DNA of 64,000 bases from Aurantiacibacter rhizosphaerae (GTDB lineage Bacteria > Pseudomonadota > Alphaproteobacteria > Sphingomonadales > Sphingomonadaceae). The notes beneath the pieces are model-generated. The model searched no databases, was not told where the DNA came from, and saw nothing but the letters and a program-made list of their open reading frames with translations. A program made the position numbers and the translations under genes. Every line of letters starts with the position of its first letter. Positions within the stretch are counted from its first letter, which is position 1. The stretch lies in the NCBI RefSeq assembly GCF_009807005.1, contig NZ_WUBR01000003.1:124001-188000 (forward strand). The letters are read 5' to 3'. This document shows positions 36,810-45,658 of this stretch, piece by piece.

Positions 36810-37874
36810 ATGATTTTACAATGCCCCGCCTGCTCGACGCGTTATGTCGTGCCCGATACCGCCGTTGGCGTGGAAGGCCGCACCGTGCGCTGTGCCAAAT
36901 GCAGGCACAGCTGGTTTCAGGAAGGGCCATCCCTGCCTACGCCAGCCAAGGCCAAACCCGCGCCCACTCCGGCGCCACCACCACCACCTCCTCCTCCTCC
37001 TCCTCCTCCGCCCCCACCACCGCCCCCGCCCCCGCCAGCGCGGCCCTCTGCGCCTGGGCAGGACATGCTGGATGCGGTGGACGGCGGCAGAACGGCCAGC
37101 CTGCATAACCCGTCGCACAAGGTCGACATTTCATACAATGTGGACAGCCCCAAGGTCATCAGTCCGGGCGTTGCCAGTTCCATTCCTTCCGCCGCCGCAG
37201 TGGCGCACGAAGCCGAGGAACACACTGATGAGCAGGCCGAAGAACAGGCCGGGGTCGAGCACCCTGACGAGGCCGATGATAATCGGGGATACGAAGCCGA
37301 GGTAGAACCAGCTGCCGATCACTCCGAAGCGCTGGATGAATATGATCCCGCTACGGACCGTGTGGAGGAACCGCTGGGCTACGCCGCGCTGGCCGATGAC
37401 GGGGAAGACTATTCTCCCTTCGATTCAGAGCCGCCCTTCCGCGCGCGCCGCAATCCGCTGAAGATGTGGACCTGGGCCGCGGCGATCTTTGCCATCGTGG
37501 TGGCCGGTACGATCTTTGCCGTAAGCTATTGGGGGCTGCCCGCATGGGTGCCGGTGGAACGGCCAACCTTCGCCGCCGCCCAGCCGGATCTGCAACTGGA
37601 TTTCCCGCAGGAGGAGCAGGAACGCCGGACCTTGCCGAACGGCACGGAATTTTTCGGTGCCAGTGGCCGTATCACCAATATCGGCACACAGACGCGCAAC
37701 GTACCCACGATCCTGATCGTGCTGCGCGATGCCCGCGATGCCATCGTCTACAGTTACGAGGTGTATCCGCCGAAACGTGAACTGGCGCCGGGAGAGACGG
37801 TGACGATCAACGAAGCGGTCACCGATATTCCCAAGCGCGCGGCCTATGCCGAATTCGGCTGGAATCCAGAGTAA
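36810..37874 (+). CDS. zinc-ribbon (MJ0042) membrane protein with long polyproline tract
   Basis: 354-aa protein. An N-terminal zinc ribbon (C5-PA-C8, then C28-AK-C31), then 21 consecutive prolines (residues 56-76), an acidic region of about 120 residues, one membrane helix ([22 protein letters not shown]) and a C-terminal domain ([28 protein letters not shown]) like DUF3426. So a cytoplasmic zinc sensor domain is joined to a periplasmic domain. The function is unknown; the gene is commonly found beside ftsEX in sphingomonads. The proline run should make translation dependent on EF-P. Confidence 0.85.
   Translation: MILQCPACSTRYVVPDTAVGVEGRTVRCAKCRHSWFQEGPSLPTPAKAKPAPTPAPPPPPPPPPPPPPPPPPPPPPARPSAPGQDMLDAVDGGRTASLHNPSHKVDISYNVDSPKVISPGVASSIPSAAAVAHEAEEHTDEQAEEQAGVEHPDEADDNRGYEAEVEPAADHSEALDEYDPATDRVEEPLGYAALADDGEDYSPFDSEPPFRARRNPLKMWTWAAAIFAIVVAGTIFAVSYWGLPAWVPVERPTFAAAQPDLQLDFPQEEQERRTLPNGTEFFGASGRITNIGTQTRNVPTILIVLRDARDAIVYSYEVYPPKRELAPGETVTINEAVTDIPKRAAYAEFGWNPE
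36975..37037 (+). repeat. 21-codon proline repeat
   Basis: Four CCA, seven CCT, then mixed CCG/CCC/CCA codons, all proline. It starts as trinucleotide repeats and could vary in length between strains. Confidence 0.95.
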
Positions 37875-37993
37875 GCCACGCGAAATTCGCCCACCGGGCA
37901 ATTGGCCTCATTTGATTGCTTGCAGCGGGATAACCTTCTTGCTAGTGGCGCGCTCCTACCACGGCGGGCTGCGGCTCGCCTCTGTATCGATGT

Positions 37994-38080
37994 GCGGTCG
38001 TGGCGGAACTGGTAGACGCGCAACGTTGAGGTCGTTGTGGCCGAAAGGCCGTGGAAGTTCGAGTCTTCTCGACCGCACCA
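37994..38080 (+). tRNA. tRNA-Leu (anticodon GAG)
   Basis: 87-base class II tRNA with encoded CCA. Acceptor GCGGTCG/CGACCGC, D arm TGGCGGAACTGGTAGACGCG, anticodon stem CAACG/CGTTG with loop TTGAGGT, long variable arm TGGCCGAAAGGCCGT, and T arm around GTTCGAG. It reads CUC/CUU leucine codons. Confidence 0.97.
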
Positions 38081-38287
38081 TCCAATTCGACAAAAGAACA
38101 ATTTTCGCCTTCGGGCGAACCGCAGCTGGCGGCTGATTCAGGCTTTTGCAGGCGCGCCGACTGATTCGGCAATGCAGTGATGCACGACGGGATCGAATTG
38201 AACGGCCTGTACAATCGGCAAAGCCTTAGTGCGGATTGGCATACGCTTTGATACTGCGTTGCCGCGCTCGGCACGTCATAACGAGGC
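38081..38287 (+). other. intergenic region after tRNA-Leu, no gene seen
   Basis: Between tRNA-Leu and the esterase gene there are 207 bases. I see no ORF, no copy of the tRNA 3' end, no integrase site and no copy of the CCTAT-N3-ATAGG dyad found elsewhere in the cluster. Confidence 0.7.
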
Positions 38288-39772
38288 ATGGATACAGATT
38301 TGCCCACCGACACGGTTACGATCTCCGGCGGAAAGGTGCGGGGACAGTGCTCTGGCACCATCAGGACCTTCCTTGGCGTGCCCTACGCCAATCCGCCGCA
38401 GCGGTTCGAACTTCCAGAACCCCGCACCCCGTGGCAGGATGTGTTTGACGCAACCGATCCCGGGCCCAGCGCGCCGCATCGGATCAGGCCGTTTCCTGCC
38501 ATCAATGTTGCCCCGTTGGTGGGGACGGGAAGCGATGGCAGCGACGGCGACTATCTCAGGCTGAACATCTGGGCCCCGCGCGAGGCCGAGAACGCACCGG
38601 TCATGGTATGGGTGCATGGCGGGGGTTTCGTGGTTGGCAGCAAGGACGCCGCGATCAGCGATGGAAGCGCATTCGCGAAAAGCGGCGTTATCTGCATCGC
38701 GATCAATTACCGCATGGGCATCGACGGCTTTCTGCCCGTGCCGGGTGCGCCCACAAACCTGGGACTGCGAGATATCCTGTTCGCGCTGCAATGGGTGCAG
38801 GACAATGTCGCCGCTTTCGGCGGCGATGCCGATAACGTCACCATATTCGGAGAGAGCGCGGGGGCGATGGCAATTGCTGACCTGATGACGTCTCCCCTGA
38901 CAAAAGGGCTATTCCGCAGGGCCATTGTGCAAAGCGGGCACGGTGCGATGGTGCGCGACATTGGTGTAGCGCAAAAACTTGTCACGAAACTCGCCGCCAA
39001 GCTGAGAGTGACGCCGGACGCCGAGGGTTTTCGAACGGTAGGCCATGATGCTGCGGCGGACGCTATCGATGCGCTGGCAAAACCCAATGCGATTGACCTT
39101 CGCGATGCCGATGGCTTCGAACCTGTGTTCGGCATCAGCCGGTTCATCCCCGTCTATGGAGACGACGTCCTTCCGCAAAAGCCCATCGACGCCTTGCGGC
39201 AGGGGGCAGGCTCCGAGATCGACCTGCTGATCGGAACCAATGCGGACGAGATGAACCTCTATTTCGTGCCCACGGGCGTGCGATCGAAACTGCCACACCT
39301 GATGGCATGGTGGCTTCTTTCCAGATCGCTGCCCGACGCGCGCAAGGCGCTCAAAGCGTATGGCCTGGGCCAGATAGGAAAGCGCGCTGGCGAAGCATTT
39401 ACCGAAGCGACGACCGATCTGGTTTTCCGCTCTCCGGCCCGGCAGTTTGCCGAGGCGCATCAGGGCAACACCTGGATGTACGAAATGGAATGGCAATCGC
39501 CCGCTTGCGGCGGCCGACTCGGCGCGTGTCACGGCATCGAAATGCCATTCGTGTTCGACACACTCGACACGGTAACCGGGCCGCGCGGTCTGGCGGGGGA
39601 AGATCCACCTCATGCGCTGGCGCGCCGCGTCCATAAGATTTGGGCAGACTTCGGGCGCGATGGAACGCTCCCTTGGCCCAGGTGGAATGGCGAGAAGCTG
39701 GTTTACCAACTGGCAGCAGGCAAGGCGATCACCGAACCGGCGATGCCCGCCGCGGCTTTCCTCCCGGACTGA
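38288..39772 (+). CDS. carboxylesterase family hydrolase (type B, cytoplasmic)
   Basis: 494-aa alpha/beta hydrolase of the carboxylesterase type B family. The nucleophile elbow is GES190AG, the oxyanion loop is H110-GGGF, and the acidic and His parts lie further on (GTNADEM, ACHGIEMPF). There is no signal peptide, so it should act in the cytoplasm on an imported ester. It opens the accessory cluster and is followed 10 bases later by the SDR gene. The substrate is unknown. Confidence 0.88.
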   Translation: MDTDLPTDTVTISGGKVRGQCSGTIRTFLGVPYANPPQRFELPEPRTPWQDVFDATDPGPSAPHRIRPFPAINVAPLVGTGSDGSDGDYLRLNIWAPREAENAPVMVWVHGGGFVVGSKDAAISDGSAFAKSGVICIAINYRMGIDGFLPVPGAPTNLGLRDILFALQWVQDNVAAFGGDADNVTIFGESAGAMAIADLMTSPLTKGLFRRAIVQSGHGAMVRDIGVAQKLVTKLAAKLRVTPDAEGFRTVGHDAAADAIDALAKPNAIDLRDADGFEPVFGISRFIPVYGDDVLPQKPIDALRQGAGSEIDLLIGTNADEMNLYFVPTGVRSKLPHLMAWWLLSRSLPDARKALKAYGLGQIGKRAGEAFTEATTDLVFRSPARQFAEAHQGNTWMYEMEWQSPACGGRLGACHGIEMPFVFDTLDTVTGPRGLAGEDPPHALARRVHKIWADFGRDGTLPWPRWNGEKLVYQLAAGKAITEPAMPAAAFLPD

Positions 39773-39782
39773 AGGATAAGAC

Positions 39783-40556
39783 ATGTACCTTGAAAAATTG
39801 CGCCTGGACGGGCGGACGGCCTTCGTGACCGGTGGCGCGCAGGGCATCGGCCTCGCCTGTGCGGAAGCCTTGGGAGAAGCGGGCGCGCAAGTGGTGATCG
39901 CGGATCGCGATGCGGATGGGCTGGAGCGGGCCGTCATGCACCTGCGCGGAAAGGATGTGTCCTGTTGTGGCCAGCTGCTCGATGTCACCGATCCGGCGGC
40001 AGTCACTGAAGCTGCCGATGCCATGATGCAGCAGGAGGGCCGCATCGATATTCTCGTCAACAATGCCGGCATCGCGCGCAGCGATACCGCTGCGGAGGAT
40101 GTGGGCGACGAGCTGTGGCTGAATGTGCTCGACGTCAATCTCAACGGCAGCTTCTGGTGCGCACGCGCATTTGGCAGGCACATGCTGGCCGCGGGACAGG
40201 GCGCCATCGTCAACGTCGGATCGATGAGCGGTTTCATCGTCAACCGGCCGCAGGCCCAGAGCTATTATAACGCATCAAAGGCGGCGGTGCACCAGTTGAC
40301 AAAGAGTCTTGCCGCAGAGTGGGCGGATCGCGGAGTGCGCGTCAACGCCATTGCCCCGACCTATATTGCCACGCCGCTCAATGCCTTTGCCGACAAGGAC
40401 AGCGAAATGTACCGGCGCTGGATCGACGGAACGCCGCAGGGCCGGCTGGGAGAGCCGGAGGAGGTCGCGTCGATTGCGCTGTTCCTTGCATCCGACATGG
40501 CATCCCTGATGACGGGCAGCATCGTCCTGGCAGATGGCGGATACACCTGCTGGTAA
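39783..40556 (+). CDS. SDR-family oxidoreductase
   Basis: 257-aa NAD(P)-dependent short-chain dehydrogenase. Cofactor loop TGGAQGIG (residues 16-23), NNAG at 93-96, catalytic S147 or S149 (GSMSG) and Y162-N-A-S-K166. Acidic residue at the end of strand 2 (VVIADRD) suggests NAD preference. It follows the esterase by 10 bases, so it probably oxidises an alcohol released by that enzyme. Ends CW, as many glucose/gluconate-type dehydrogenases do. Confidence 0.9.
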   Translation: MYLEKLRLDGRTAFVTGGAQGIGLACAEALGEAGAQVVIADRDADGLERAVMHLRGKDVSCCGQLLDVTDPAAVTEAADAMMQQEGRIDILVNNAGIARSDTAAEDVGDELWLNVLDVNLNGSFWCARAFGRHMLAAGQGAIVNVGSMSGFIVNRPQAQSYYNASKAAVHQLTKSLAAEWADRGVRVNAIAPTYIATPLNAFADKDSEMYRRWIDGTPQGRLGEPEEVASIALFLASDMASLMTGSIVLADGGYTCW

Positions 40557-40598
40557 GCCAATCGGCACAGGGTTCCTGACATTCGGCAAACTCTCCAA

Positions 40599-40654
40599 CC
40601 TTTCAGATAGGTTGAAAAGCTGTAAGATAGGTCGTCTAAGAACTATAAGATGAC
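40599..40654 (+). promoter_or_regulatory. three operator-like dyads over the TonB-receptor promoter
   Basis: Copies of the dyad CCTAT-N3-ATAGG at 40599-40611 (CCTTTCAGATAGG, 11 of 13 match), 40619-40631 (GCTGTAAGATAGG, 11 of 13) and 40642-40654 (weaker, 9 of 13). Spacings are 20 and 23 bases. The first lies on the -35, the second in the spacer and the third near the start point of the promoter TTGAAA-N17-TCTAAG (40612-40640). The layout predicts repression by the cluster's GntR protein. Confidence 0.65.
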
Positions 40655-40668
40655 CTTTGGAGAGGCCA

Positions 40669-42873
40669 ATGAAACTGACACCCTGCCACATGCTGTTCGC
40701 CAGCGCAGCCGTACTTGCCATTTCACCCGTTTGCGCGGTTGCGCAAACCTCGCTTGGTGACGATGCGAATGCCTCGGGCGAGGTGACTGATAACCCCGTG
40801 ATGGCGCAGGACATGGGCGGCAATACCATCGTGGTAACCGCTCGCAAGCGTGAAGAAACGCTGCAGGATGTGCCGATTGCAGCCACCGCAATCGATGGCG
40901 ATGTGCTGTCGGCGCGTGGCATCAATTCGGTGCGAGAGGCAGCTTCACTGGCGCCCGGTCTCAACATAAACAGCGACGGCGGCGGGCGTGCGTTCGTGGC
41001 CATTCGCGGCGTGGGTGTCACGCTGGTGCAATCGGTTCAGCCGGGCGTCGGCCTGTTTGTCGATGGCATCTATCGGCCCAACACCGGCTATCTCAACAAC
41101 CCGCTGCTGGATGTCGAACGCATCGAGGTTCTGCGCGGGCCGCAGGGGACGCTTTACGGCAAGAATACGCTTGGCGGCGCGATCAATGTCATCACGCGCC
41201 AGCCCGGCAACAGCTTTGAAGCGCGCGCGAGCGCCAGCTACGCCGGACCCGACGATCAGCTTGTCCTCGCCGGTTCGGTTTCCGCGCCGCTGGTGGACGA
41301 TCTTCTCGCGGTGCGCGTTGCCGCATCCCATCTGGAGCAGGATGGATTCATCCGTAACACGCTGCTGGACATTGACGGCAATCCGCTGAAATCCGATTCC
41401 GTGAACGCGTCGATTCGCTTCACGCCGGACCCGTTAACGCTGACGGTGAACGGCTATTACGACTGGATCGACACGGTGAATACGCCCTATTCATCAGTCG
41501 CCAATCCGGACGACTATTCCCGCGAGATCCGGTTCAACGCGCCGGGCCGCGTCGAATACAAATATCGCGGCATAAATGCGAAGCTGGAGGCGCCCATCGA
41601 TGGCCTCGACAGCACGCTGACGCTGATCGGAGCGCTGGATGCGCGCGACAGTGACAGCCCGGATGCCGATGCAGACTTCGGGTCCGGCGATTTCGTCCGC
41701 TCCACCGGCGGAGATGATCTGCGCACCCGCACCGCCGAACTGCGCCTCGACAGCCAGATCAGCGACAATATTTCCACCCTCATTGGTCTGTTCTACAGCA
41801 ACGAGAAAGTCTCGGCCCGCGATGTCTCACTGATCAAGGGGGCTTTTACAGGCCTGCCGTTCGATATCGAGCGGACCTCCACAAGCGAAACGCGCGCCAA
41901 CACCTATGCGGTGTTCGGGACAATCTTCTGGGAGCCGACGCCCGACCTGGAAGTGGCCCTGGGCCTTCGTTACGACCATGAAAACCGCACAGCCAATGGA
42001 ACGGTCATCACGGTCCTGGGTCCGCTCGGCGCATCAGGTGGTCCATTGCCCGAAGCGCAGATCAAGTCGGACGAATTCCAGCCCAAGCTGACCGTCACGC
42101 GAAACTGGTCGCCCGATTTCATGACCTATGCCTCGGTCGCGCGCGGTTATCGCGGCGGCGGCTTCAACGCGCCCACCGCGCCTTTCCGCACATACCAGGG
42201 TGACAGCGCATGGACATATGAAGTGGGTGCCAAAGTCGCGTCCCCTTCGAACGACTTCAACCTGGCGGCGGCCATCTTCTACAATGACTACTCCGACTAT
42301 ATTGGCCTCAACTCGATTGCCCCTGCCGCTGGTGGCGGGCTGGTGACGGTCGATCTGAACAGCGGCGATGTCGAATCCTATGGCCTGGAGCTGGAGGGGC
42401 TTTTCAGGCCCACCCCGGCCTGGTCGATCTCCGGCGGTCTGACGCTGCTGCATGCTCGCCTCACCAATTCGGACGCCTACACGCAGACCACCGGCCGCAC
42501 GCTCTCCTCCGACCGGCTGACCTTCCAGCCCGACTGGATGGCCAATCTCGCGACTGACTATGTTTTCGAACTTTCGGGTGACAGCGAGTTCGTGCTGAGC
42601 GCGAATGTGACGGGCAAGGGGAAGCGGCTGGCCGCCACGCTGAACGAAACAACGCCAACGTTCCTCGACAGCTACTGGCTCGTCGGCGCGTCTGCCACCT
42701 ATCGCAACGGGCCGTTCGAAATTGCCGCCTTCGTGCGTAACGCATTCCAGGAAGATTACTGGGAAAGCTATATCGAAAAGACCACGCTGCTTCTCGCCGG
42801 ACTTCCGGGGACCGATCTTGGCATCATGGGCGATGCGCGCCGCTACGGCATTCGCGCCAGCTTCCGGTACTGA
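40669..42873 (+). CDS. TonB-dependent receptor of the esterase/hydroxyacid cluster
   Basis: 734-aa outer-membrane receptor. Signal peptide (to VCAVAQ), TonB-box-like/plug start NTIVVTARKREETLQDVPIAATAI, plug blocks RIEVLRGPQGTLYGKNTLGGAINVI, and a barrel ending RYGIRASFRY. This is the sphingomonad type with VTARKREE front and no carboxypeptidase-like domain. The ATG at 40669 begins the signal peptide; GGAGAGG lies just upstream. Five dyad-flanked bases upstream mark it as regulated. It should bring the cluster's substrate across the outer membrane. Confidence 0.92.
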   Translation: MKLTPCHMLFASAAVLAISPVCAVAQTSLGDDANASGEVTDNPVMAQDMGGNTIVVTARKREETLQDVPIAATAIDGDVLSARGINSVREAASLAPGLNINSDGGGRAFVAIRGVGVTLVQSVQPGVGLFVDGIYRPNTGYLNNPLLDVERIEVLRGPQGTLYGKNTLGGAINVITRQPGNSFEARASASYAGPDDQLVLAGSVSAPLVDDLLAVRVAASHLEQDGFIRNTLLDIDGNPLKSDSVNASIRFTPDPLTLTVNGYYDWIDTVNTPYSSVANPDDYSREIRFNAPGRVEYKYRGINAKLEAPIDGLDSTLTLIGALDARDSDSPDADADFGSGDFVRSTGGDDLRTRTAELRLDSQISDNISTLIGLFYSNEKVSARDVSLIKGAFTGLPFDIERTSTSETRANTYAVFGTIFWEPTPDLEVALGLRYDHENRTANGTVITVLGPLGASGGPLPEAQIKSDEFQPKLTVTRNWSPDFMTYASVARGYRGGGFNAPTAPFRTYQGDSAWTYEVGAKVASPSNDFNLAAAIFYNDYSDYIGLNSIAPAAGGGLVTVDLNSGDVESYGLELEGLFRPTPAWSISGGLTLLHARLTNSDAYTQTTGRTLSSDRLTFQPDWMANLATDYVFELSGDSEFVLSANVTGKGKRLAATLNETTPTFLDSYWLVGASATYRNGPFEIAAFVRNAFQEDYWESYIEKTTLLLAGLPGTDLGIMGDARRYGIRASFRY

Positions 42874-42877
42874 TCCG

Positions 42878-44293
42878 ATGCCGCAGGAGCACGCAACAGA
42901 TAGCGCTGGGGCTAGTCCGCCCCCGCTACCCCAAGGCTTCCTGGAAACCTTGCGCAGCCAGTTTGGTGACAAGGTGGAAAGCGGGCAGGCGATCCGCGAG
43001 GAGCACGGTTCGAGCGAAGCACATTACAAATCGATGTTGCCTGATGCTGTCGTCTTTGCCGAGGACACCGACGATGTCGTGGCGCTGATGAACCTGTGTG
43101 TCGAACACGGTGTGCCGCTAATCCCCTTCGGTGCGGGCACTTCCATCGAAGGCAATGCGGCGGCGGTGCGGGGAGGCGTGTCACTTAATATGACGCGCAT
43201 GGACAAGATCGTCGCGGTTCATGCCGAAGATTTCGATTGTGTGGTGCAGCCGGGCGTGCGGCGCGAGGAACTGAACCTGCACCTGCGTGATCAAGGGTTG
43301 TTCTTCCCCATCGATCCGGGCGCAAATGCCACGATCGGCGGAATGGCGTCGACACGGGCCAGCGGCACCAATGCCGTGCGCTATGGCACTATGCGCGATG
43401 CGGTGCTCAGCCTGAAAGTGGTGACGCCGCAGGGCAAGGTCATTCGAACGGCAAGAAGGGCGCGCAAATCGGCTGCGGGCTACGATCTGACACGGCTATA
43501 CGTCGGATCGGAAGGCACGCTTGGCATCATCGTCGAGATCACGCTTCGCCTGTATCCCATTCCCGAAGCGATTTCCGCCGCGGTGTGCAGCTTCGAAACG
43601 CTGGACGGAGCGGTGGATACCGTCGTCCAGTCCATCCAATGCGGCGTTCCGCTGGCGCGGGTCGAAATCCTCGACGCGTTGCAGATGAAGGCGGTCAACG
43701 CATGGTCCAAGATGGATTACCGCGAAGCGCCGACGCTGTTCTTCGAATTTCACGGCAGCGAAAGCTTCGTCGCCGAGCAGGTGGAGACGGTAAAATCCTT
43801 GGCGCAGGACAATGGTGGCGGTGAATTCGCCTGGTCGAACCTGCCGGAAGAGCGCAACAGACTGTGGCGCGCGCGGCACGAGGCCTATTATGCGGCGGTC
43901 AATCTGCGCAAGGGTGCGATCGGATGGGCCACCGATGTCTGCGTTCCGATGAGCCGGCTTGCCGAATGCATTCGCGAAACGCATGCCGAACTGGAGAAGA
44001 GCGCGATACCCGCCACGATCCTGGGGCATGTGGGCGATGGAAACTTTCACGTCGTTTTCTCCATCGACCCCGATGCGCCGGAGGAAATGGACGAGGTCGC
44101 CGCGATCAACCAGAAGATGGTGGAGCGTGCGCTGGCAATGGACGGCACCTGCACGGGCGAACATGGCGTGGGTCTGGGCAAGCAGAACTCGCTGGTTGCC
44201 GAACTTGGTGACGCGGTTGAACAGATGCGGATGATCAAGCGGGTTTTTGACCCGCAGAACATTCTCAATCCGGGAAAGATCTTCGCGCTGTGA
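42878..44293 (+). CDS. FAD-binding D-2-hydroxyacid dehydrogenase (D-lactate dehydrogenase, cytochrome type)
   Basis: 471-aa flavoenzyme of the DLD/VAO family. FAD-binding PCMH part with PFGAGTSIEGNAAAVRGGVSLNMTRM and GVRREELNLHLRDQGLFFPIDPG, then the C-terminal GHVGDGNFHVVFSID and NPGKIFAL blocks typical of D-lactate dehydrogenases. It would oxidise a D-2-hydroxy acid to the 2-oxo acid, passing electrons to a cytochrome or quinone. It starts 4 bases after the receptor stop and its own stop overlaps the next GTG start by four bases (GTGA), so the genes are tightly coupled. Confidence 0.85.
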   Translation: MPQEHATDSAGASPPPLPQGFLETLRSQFGDKVESGQAIREEHGSSEAHYKSMLPDAVVFAEDTDDVVALMNLCVEHGVPLIPFGAGTSIEGNAAAVRGGVSLNMTRMDKIVAVHAEDFDCVVQPGVRREELNLHLRDQGLFFPIDPGANATIGGMASTRASGTNAVRYGTMRDAVLSLKVVTPQGKVIRTARRARKSAAGYDLTRLYVGSEGTLGIIVEITLRLYPIPEAISAAVCSFETLDGAVDTVVQSIQCGVPLARVEILDALQMKAVNAWSKMDYREAPTLFFEFHGSESFVAEQVETVKSLAQDNGGGEFAWSNLPEERNRLWRARHEAYYAAVNLRKGAIGWATDVCVPMSRLAECIRETHAELEKSAIPATILGHVGDGNFHVVFSIDPDAPEEMDEVAAINQKMVERALAMDGTCTGEHGVGLGKQNSLVAELGDAVEQMRMIKRVFDPQNILNPGKIFAL

Positions 44294-45603
44294 CCACCGT
44301 TACGGCGGTGGATGCGCGGCAATCTGCGGCAGGCGAGGACACACCGCCCGCGCCGTGGAAGGCGTTGCTGATCCTTCTCGTCCTCGCTGTTGCGATGGCG
44401 GTGGGCAATATACTGCTCGGCGTTTTCAGCGCGGTGCAGGAGCAGGCGAAGGCCGAACTCGGCTTCAGCGATTTTCAGATGAGCCTGCTGAATGGCCTTG
44501 CGGTATCCATTCCGCTGGCTGCATTTGCTATCCCGGTTGGTCTGCTGGTCGATCGCAGCGTGCGCGTGCGTCTGCTGTTCTGGACTGCGGTCGCCTGGAC
44601 CATCGGCACGCTGCTGACCGCCTTTGCCTACAGCATGCCATTGCTGTTCTTCGCGCGCATGCTGGGCAGCGTGGGCGCGAATATTTCCACCACGATTGCT
44701 ATCTCGCTTGCCGCAGACCTGTGCCTGCCGGAAAAGCGAGGCCGATCACTGCTGTTGCTGACCATTGGCAAATATGCAGGCGCTGGCCTAGCCTTCGCGC
44801 TTGGCGGGTGGCTGCTGGGTTATTTCATCGAGAGCGGCGGTCTGATCGGACTGGCTCCGTGGCGCAGCATCCATCTTGTGCTGGGCCTAGCCAGTCTTGG
44901 GATCGTAGCCGTGCTTGCATTCCTGCGAGAGCCGAAGCGCATGGAAACGCGCGTCGGGCCGCAGGCACCGCTGCGCGAGGTGTTCCGCGAATTGCTCAGC
45001 TACTGGCGCTTCCTCGTGCCGCTGTTCATGGGGCAGATCGGCGTGCTGATGGCGGATGCCGCGGCAACAGTGTGGGCGGCACCCGTGCTGGCGCGGTCCT
45101 ATAACGTTACGCCGCAGGAATTTGCCGGATGGATGGGTGCGGTCATATTCGGGGCAGGCATCCTGGGCGCGATAATCGGAGGTATCGCGGCGGACGCCGG
45201 CCATCGGACGGGCAAGCGCGGGGGCATTCTCATCGCGGCCATCATCGGCTCGATCATTGCGCTGCCTGCCGTGCTGTTTCCCCTCGCGCCCGACACGACC
45301 ATGTTCGCAATCGCCCTGTTCGTATTGCTGGCGGGCGGCACTGTTACCGGACTGGTAACGGCAACTGCGCTGGCGGTGCTTTTGCCGAACGAGCTTCGCG
45401 GGCTTTCGATCGGGACTTTCCTTGCCGTTGGCGGACTGATCGCCTTTGGCGCGGCGCCTACGCTGGTGACACTGGTCAGCGGATGGCTTGGCGGGGAGGA
45501 CCAGCTGCCGATGGCGCTGGCGTTGGTGGGCGGCGTCGTCAGCACCTTGGGTTGCGCCGGCTTCATCATCGCCTATCGCACGGCGCCGCAGCCTATAAGA
45601 TAG
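44290..45603 (+). CDS. MFS transporter
   Basis: 437-aa inner-membrane major facilitator with 12 hydrophobic helices. Motif A is the block PVGLLVDRSVRVRLLFWTAVAWTIGT and its mirror sits in the second half (AADAGHRTGKRGGILIAAIIG). It starts at a GTG (44290) overlapping the flavoenzyme stop by four bases. It should carry the acid or intermediate across the inner membrane. The TAG stop lies inside the first arm of the inverted repeat at 45592-45626. Confidence 0.88.
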   Translation: MTTVTAVDARQSAAGEDTPPAPWKALLILLVLAVAMAVGNILLGVFSAVQEQAKAELGFSDFQMSLLNGLAVSIPLAAFAIPVGLLVDRSVRVRLLFWTAVAWTIGTLLTAFAYSMPLLFFARMLGSVGANISTTIAISLAADLCLPEKRGRSLLLLTIGKYAGAGLAFALGGWLLGYFIESGGLIGLAPWRSIHLVLGLASLGIVAVLAFLREPKRMETRVGPQAPLREVFRELLSYWRFLVPLFMGQIGVLMADAAATVWAAPVLARSYNVTPQEFAGWMGAVIFGAGILGAIIGGIAADAGHRTGKRGGILIAAIIGSIIALPAVLFPLAPDTTMFAIALFVLLAGGTVTGLVTATALAVLLPNELRGLSIGTFLAVGGLIAFGAAPTLVTLVSGWLGGEDQLPMALALVGGVVSTLGCAGFIIAYRTAPQPIR

Positions 45604-45626
45604 GTATTGCCGACCTATCTTATAGG
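45592..45626 (+). promoter_or_regulatory. perfect 14-bp inverted repeat: double operator before the regulator genes
   Basis: CCTATAAGATAGGT, seven bases, ACCTATCTTATAGG: 14-bp perfect arms. Each arm is itself a CCTAT-N3-ATAGG dyad, so two operators lie 22 bases apart (two helical turns). The same dyad is found over the TonB-receptor promoter at 40599. No T-run follows, so it is not a normal terminator. It suggests that the regulators control both themselves and the receptor. Confidence 0.75.
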
Positions 45627-45658
45627 TGATAGCTCTCCGTTCGGAGGAGAGATCGGCA

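Noticed and set aside
45592-45626. The inverted repeat as a transcription terminator of the MFS gene
   Set aside because: Half its bases are A/T, no T-run follows, and copies of the same dyad occur at a promoter 5 kb away.
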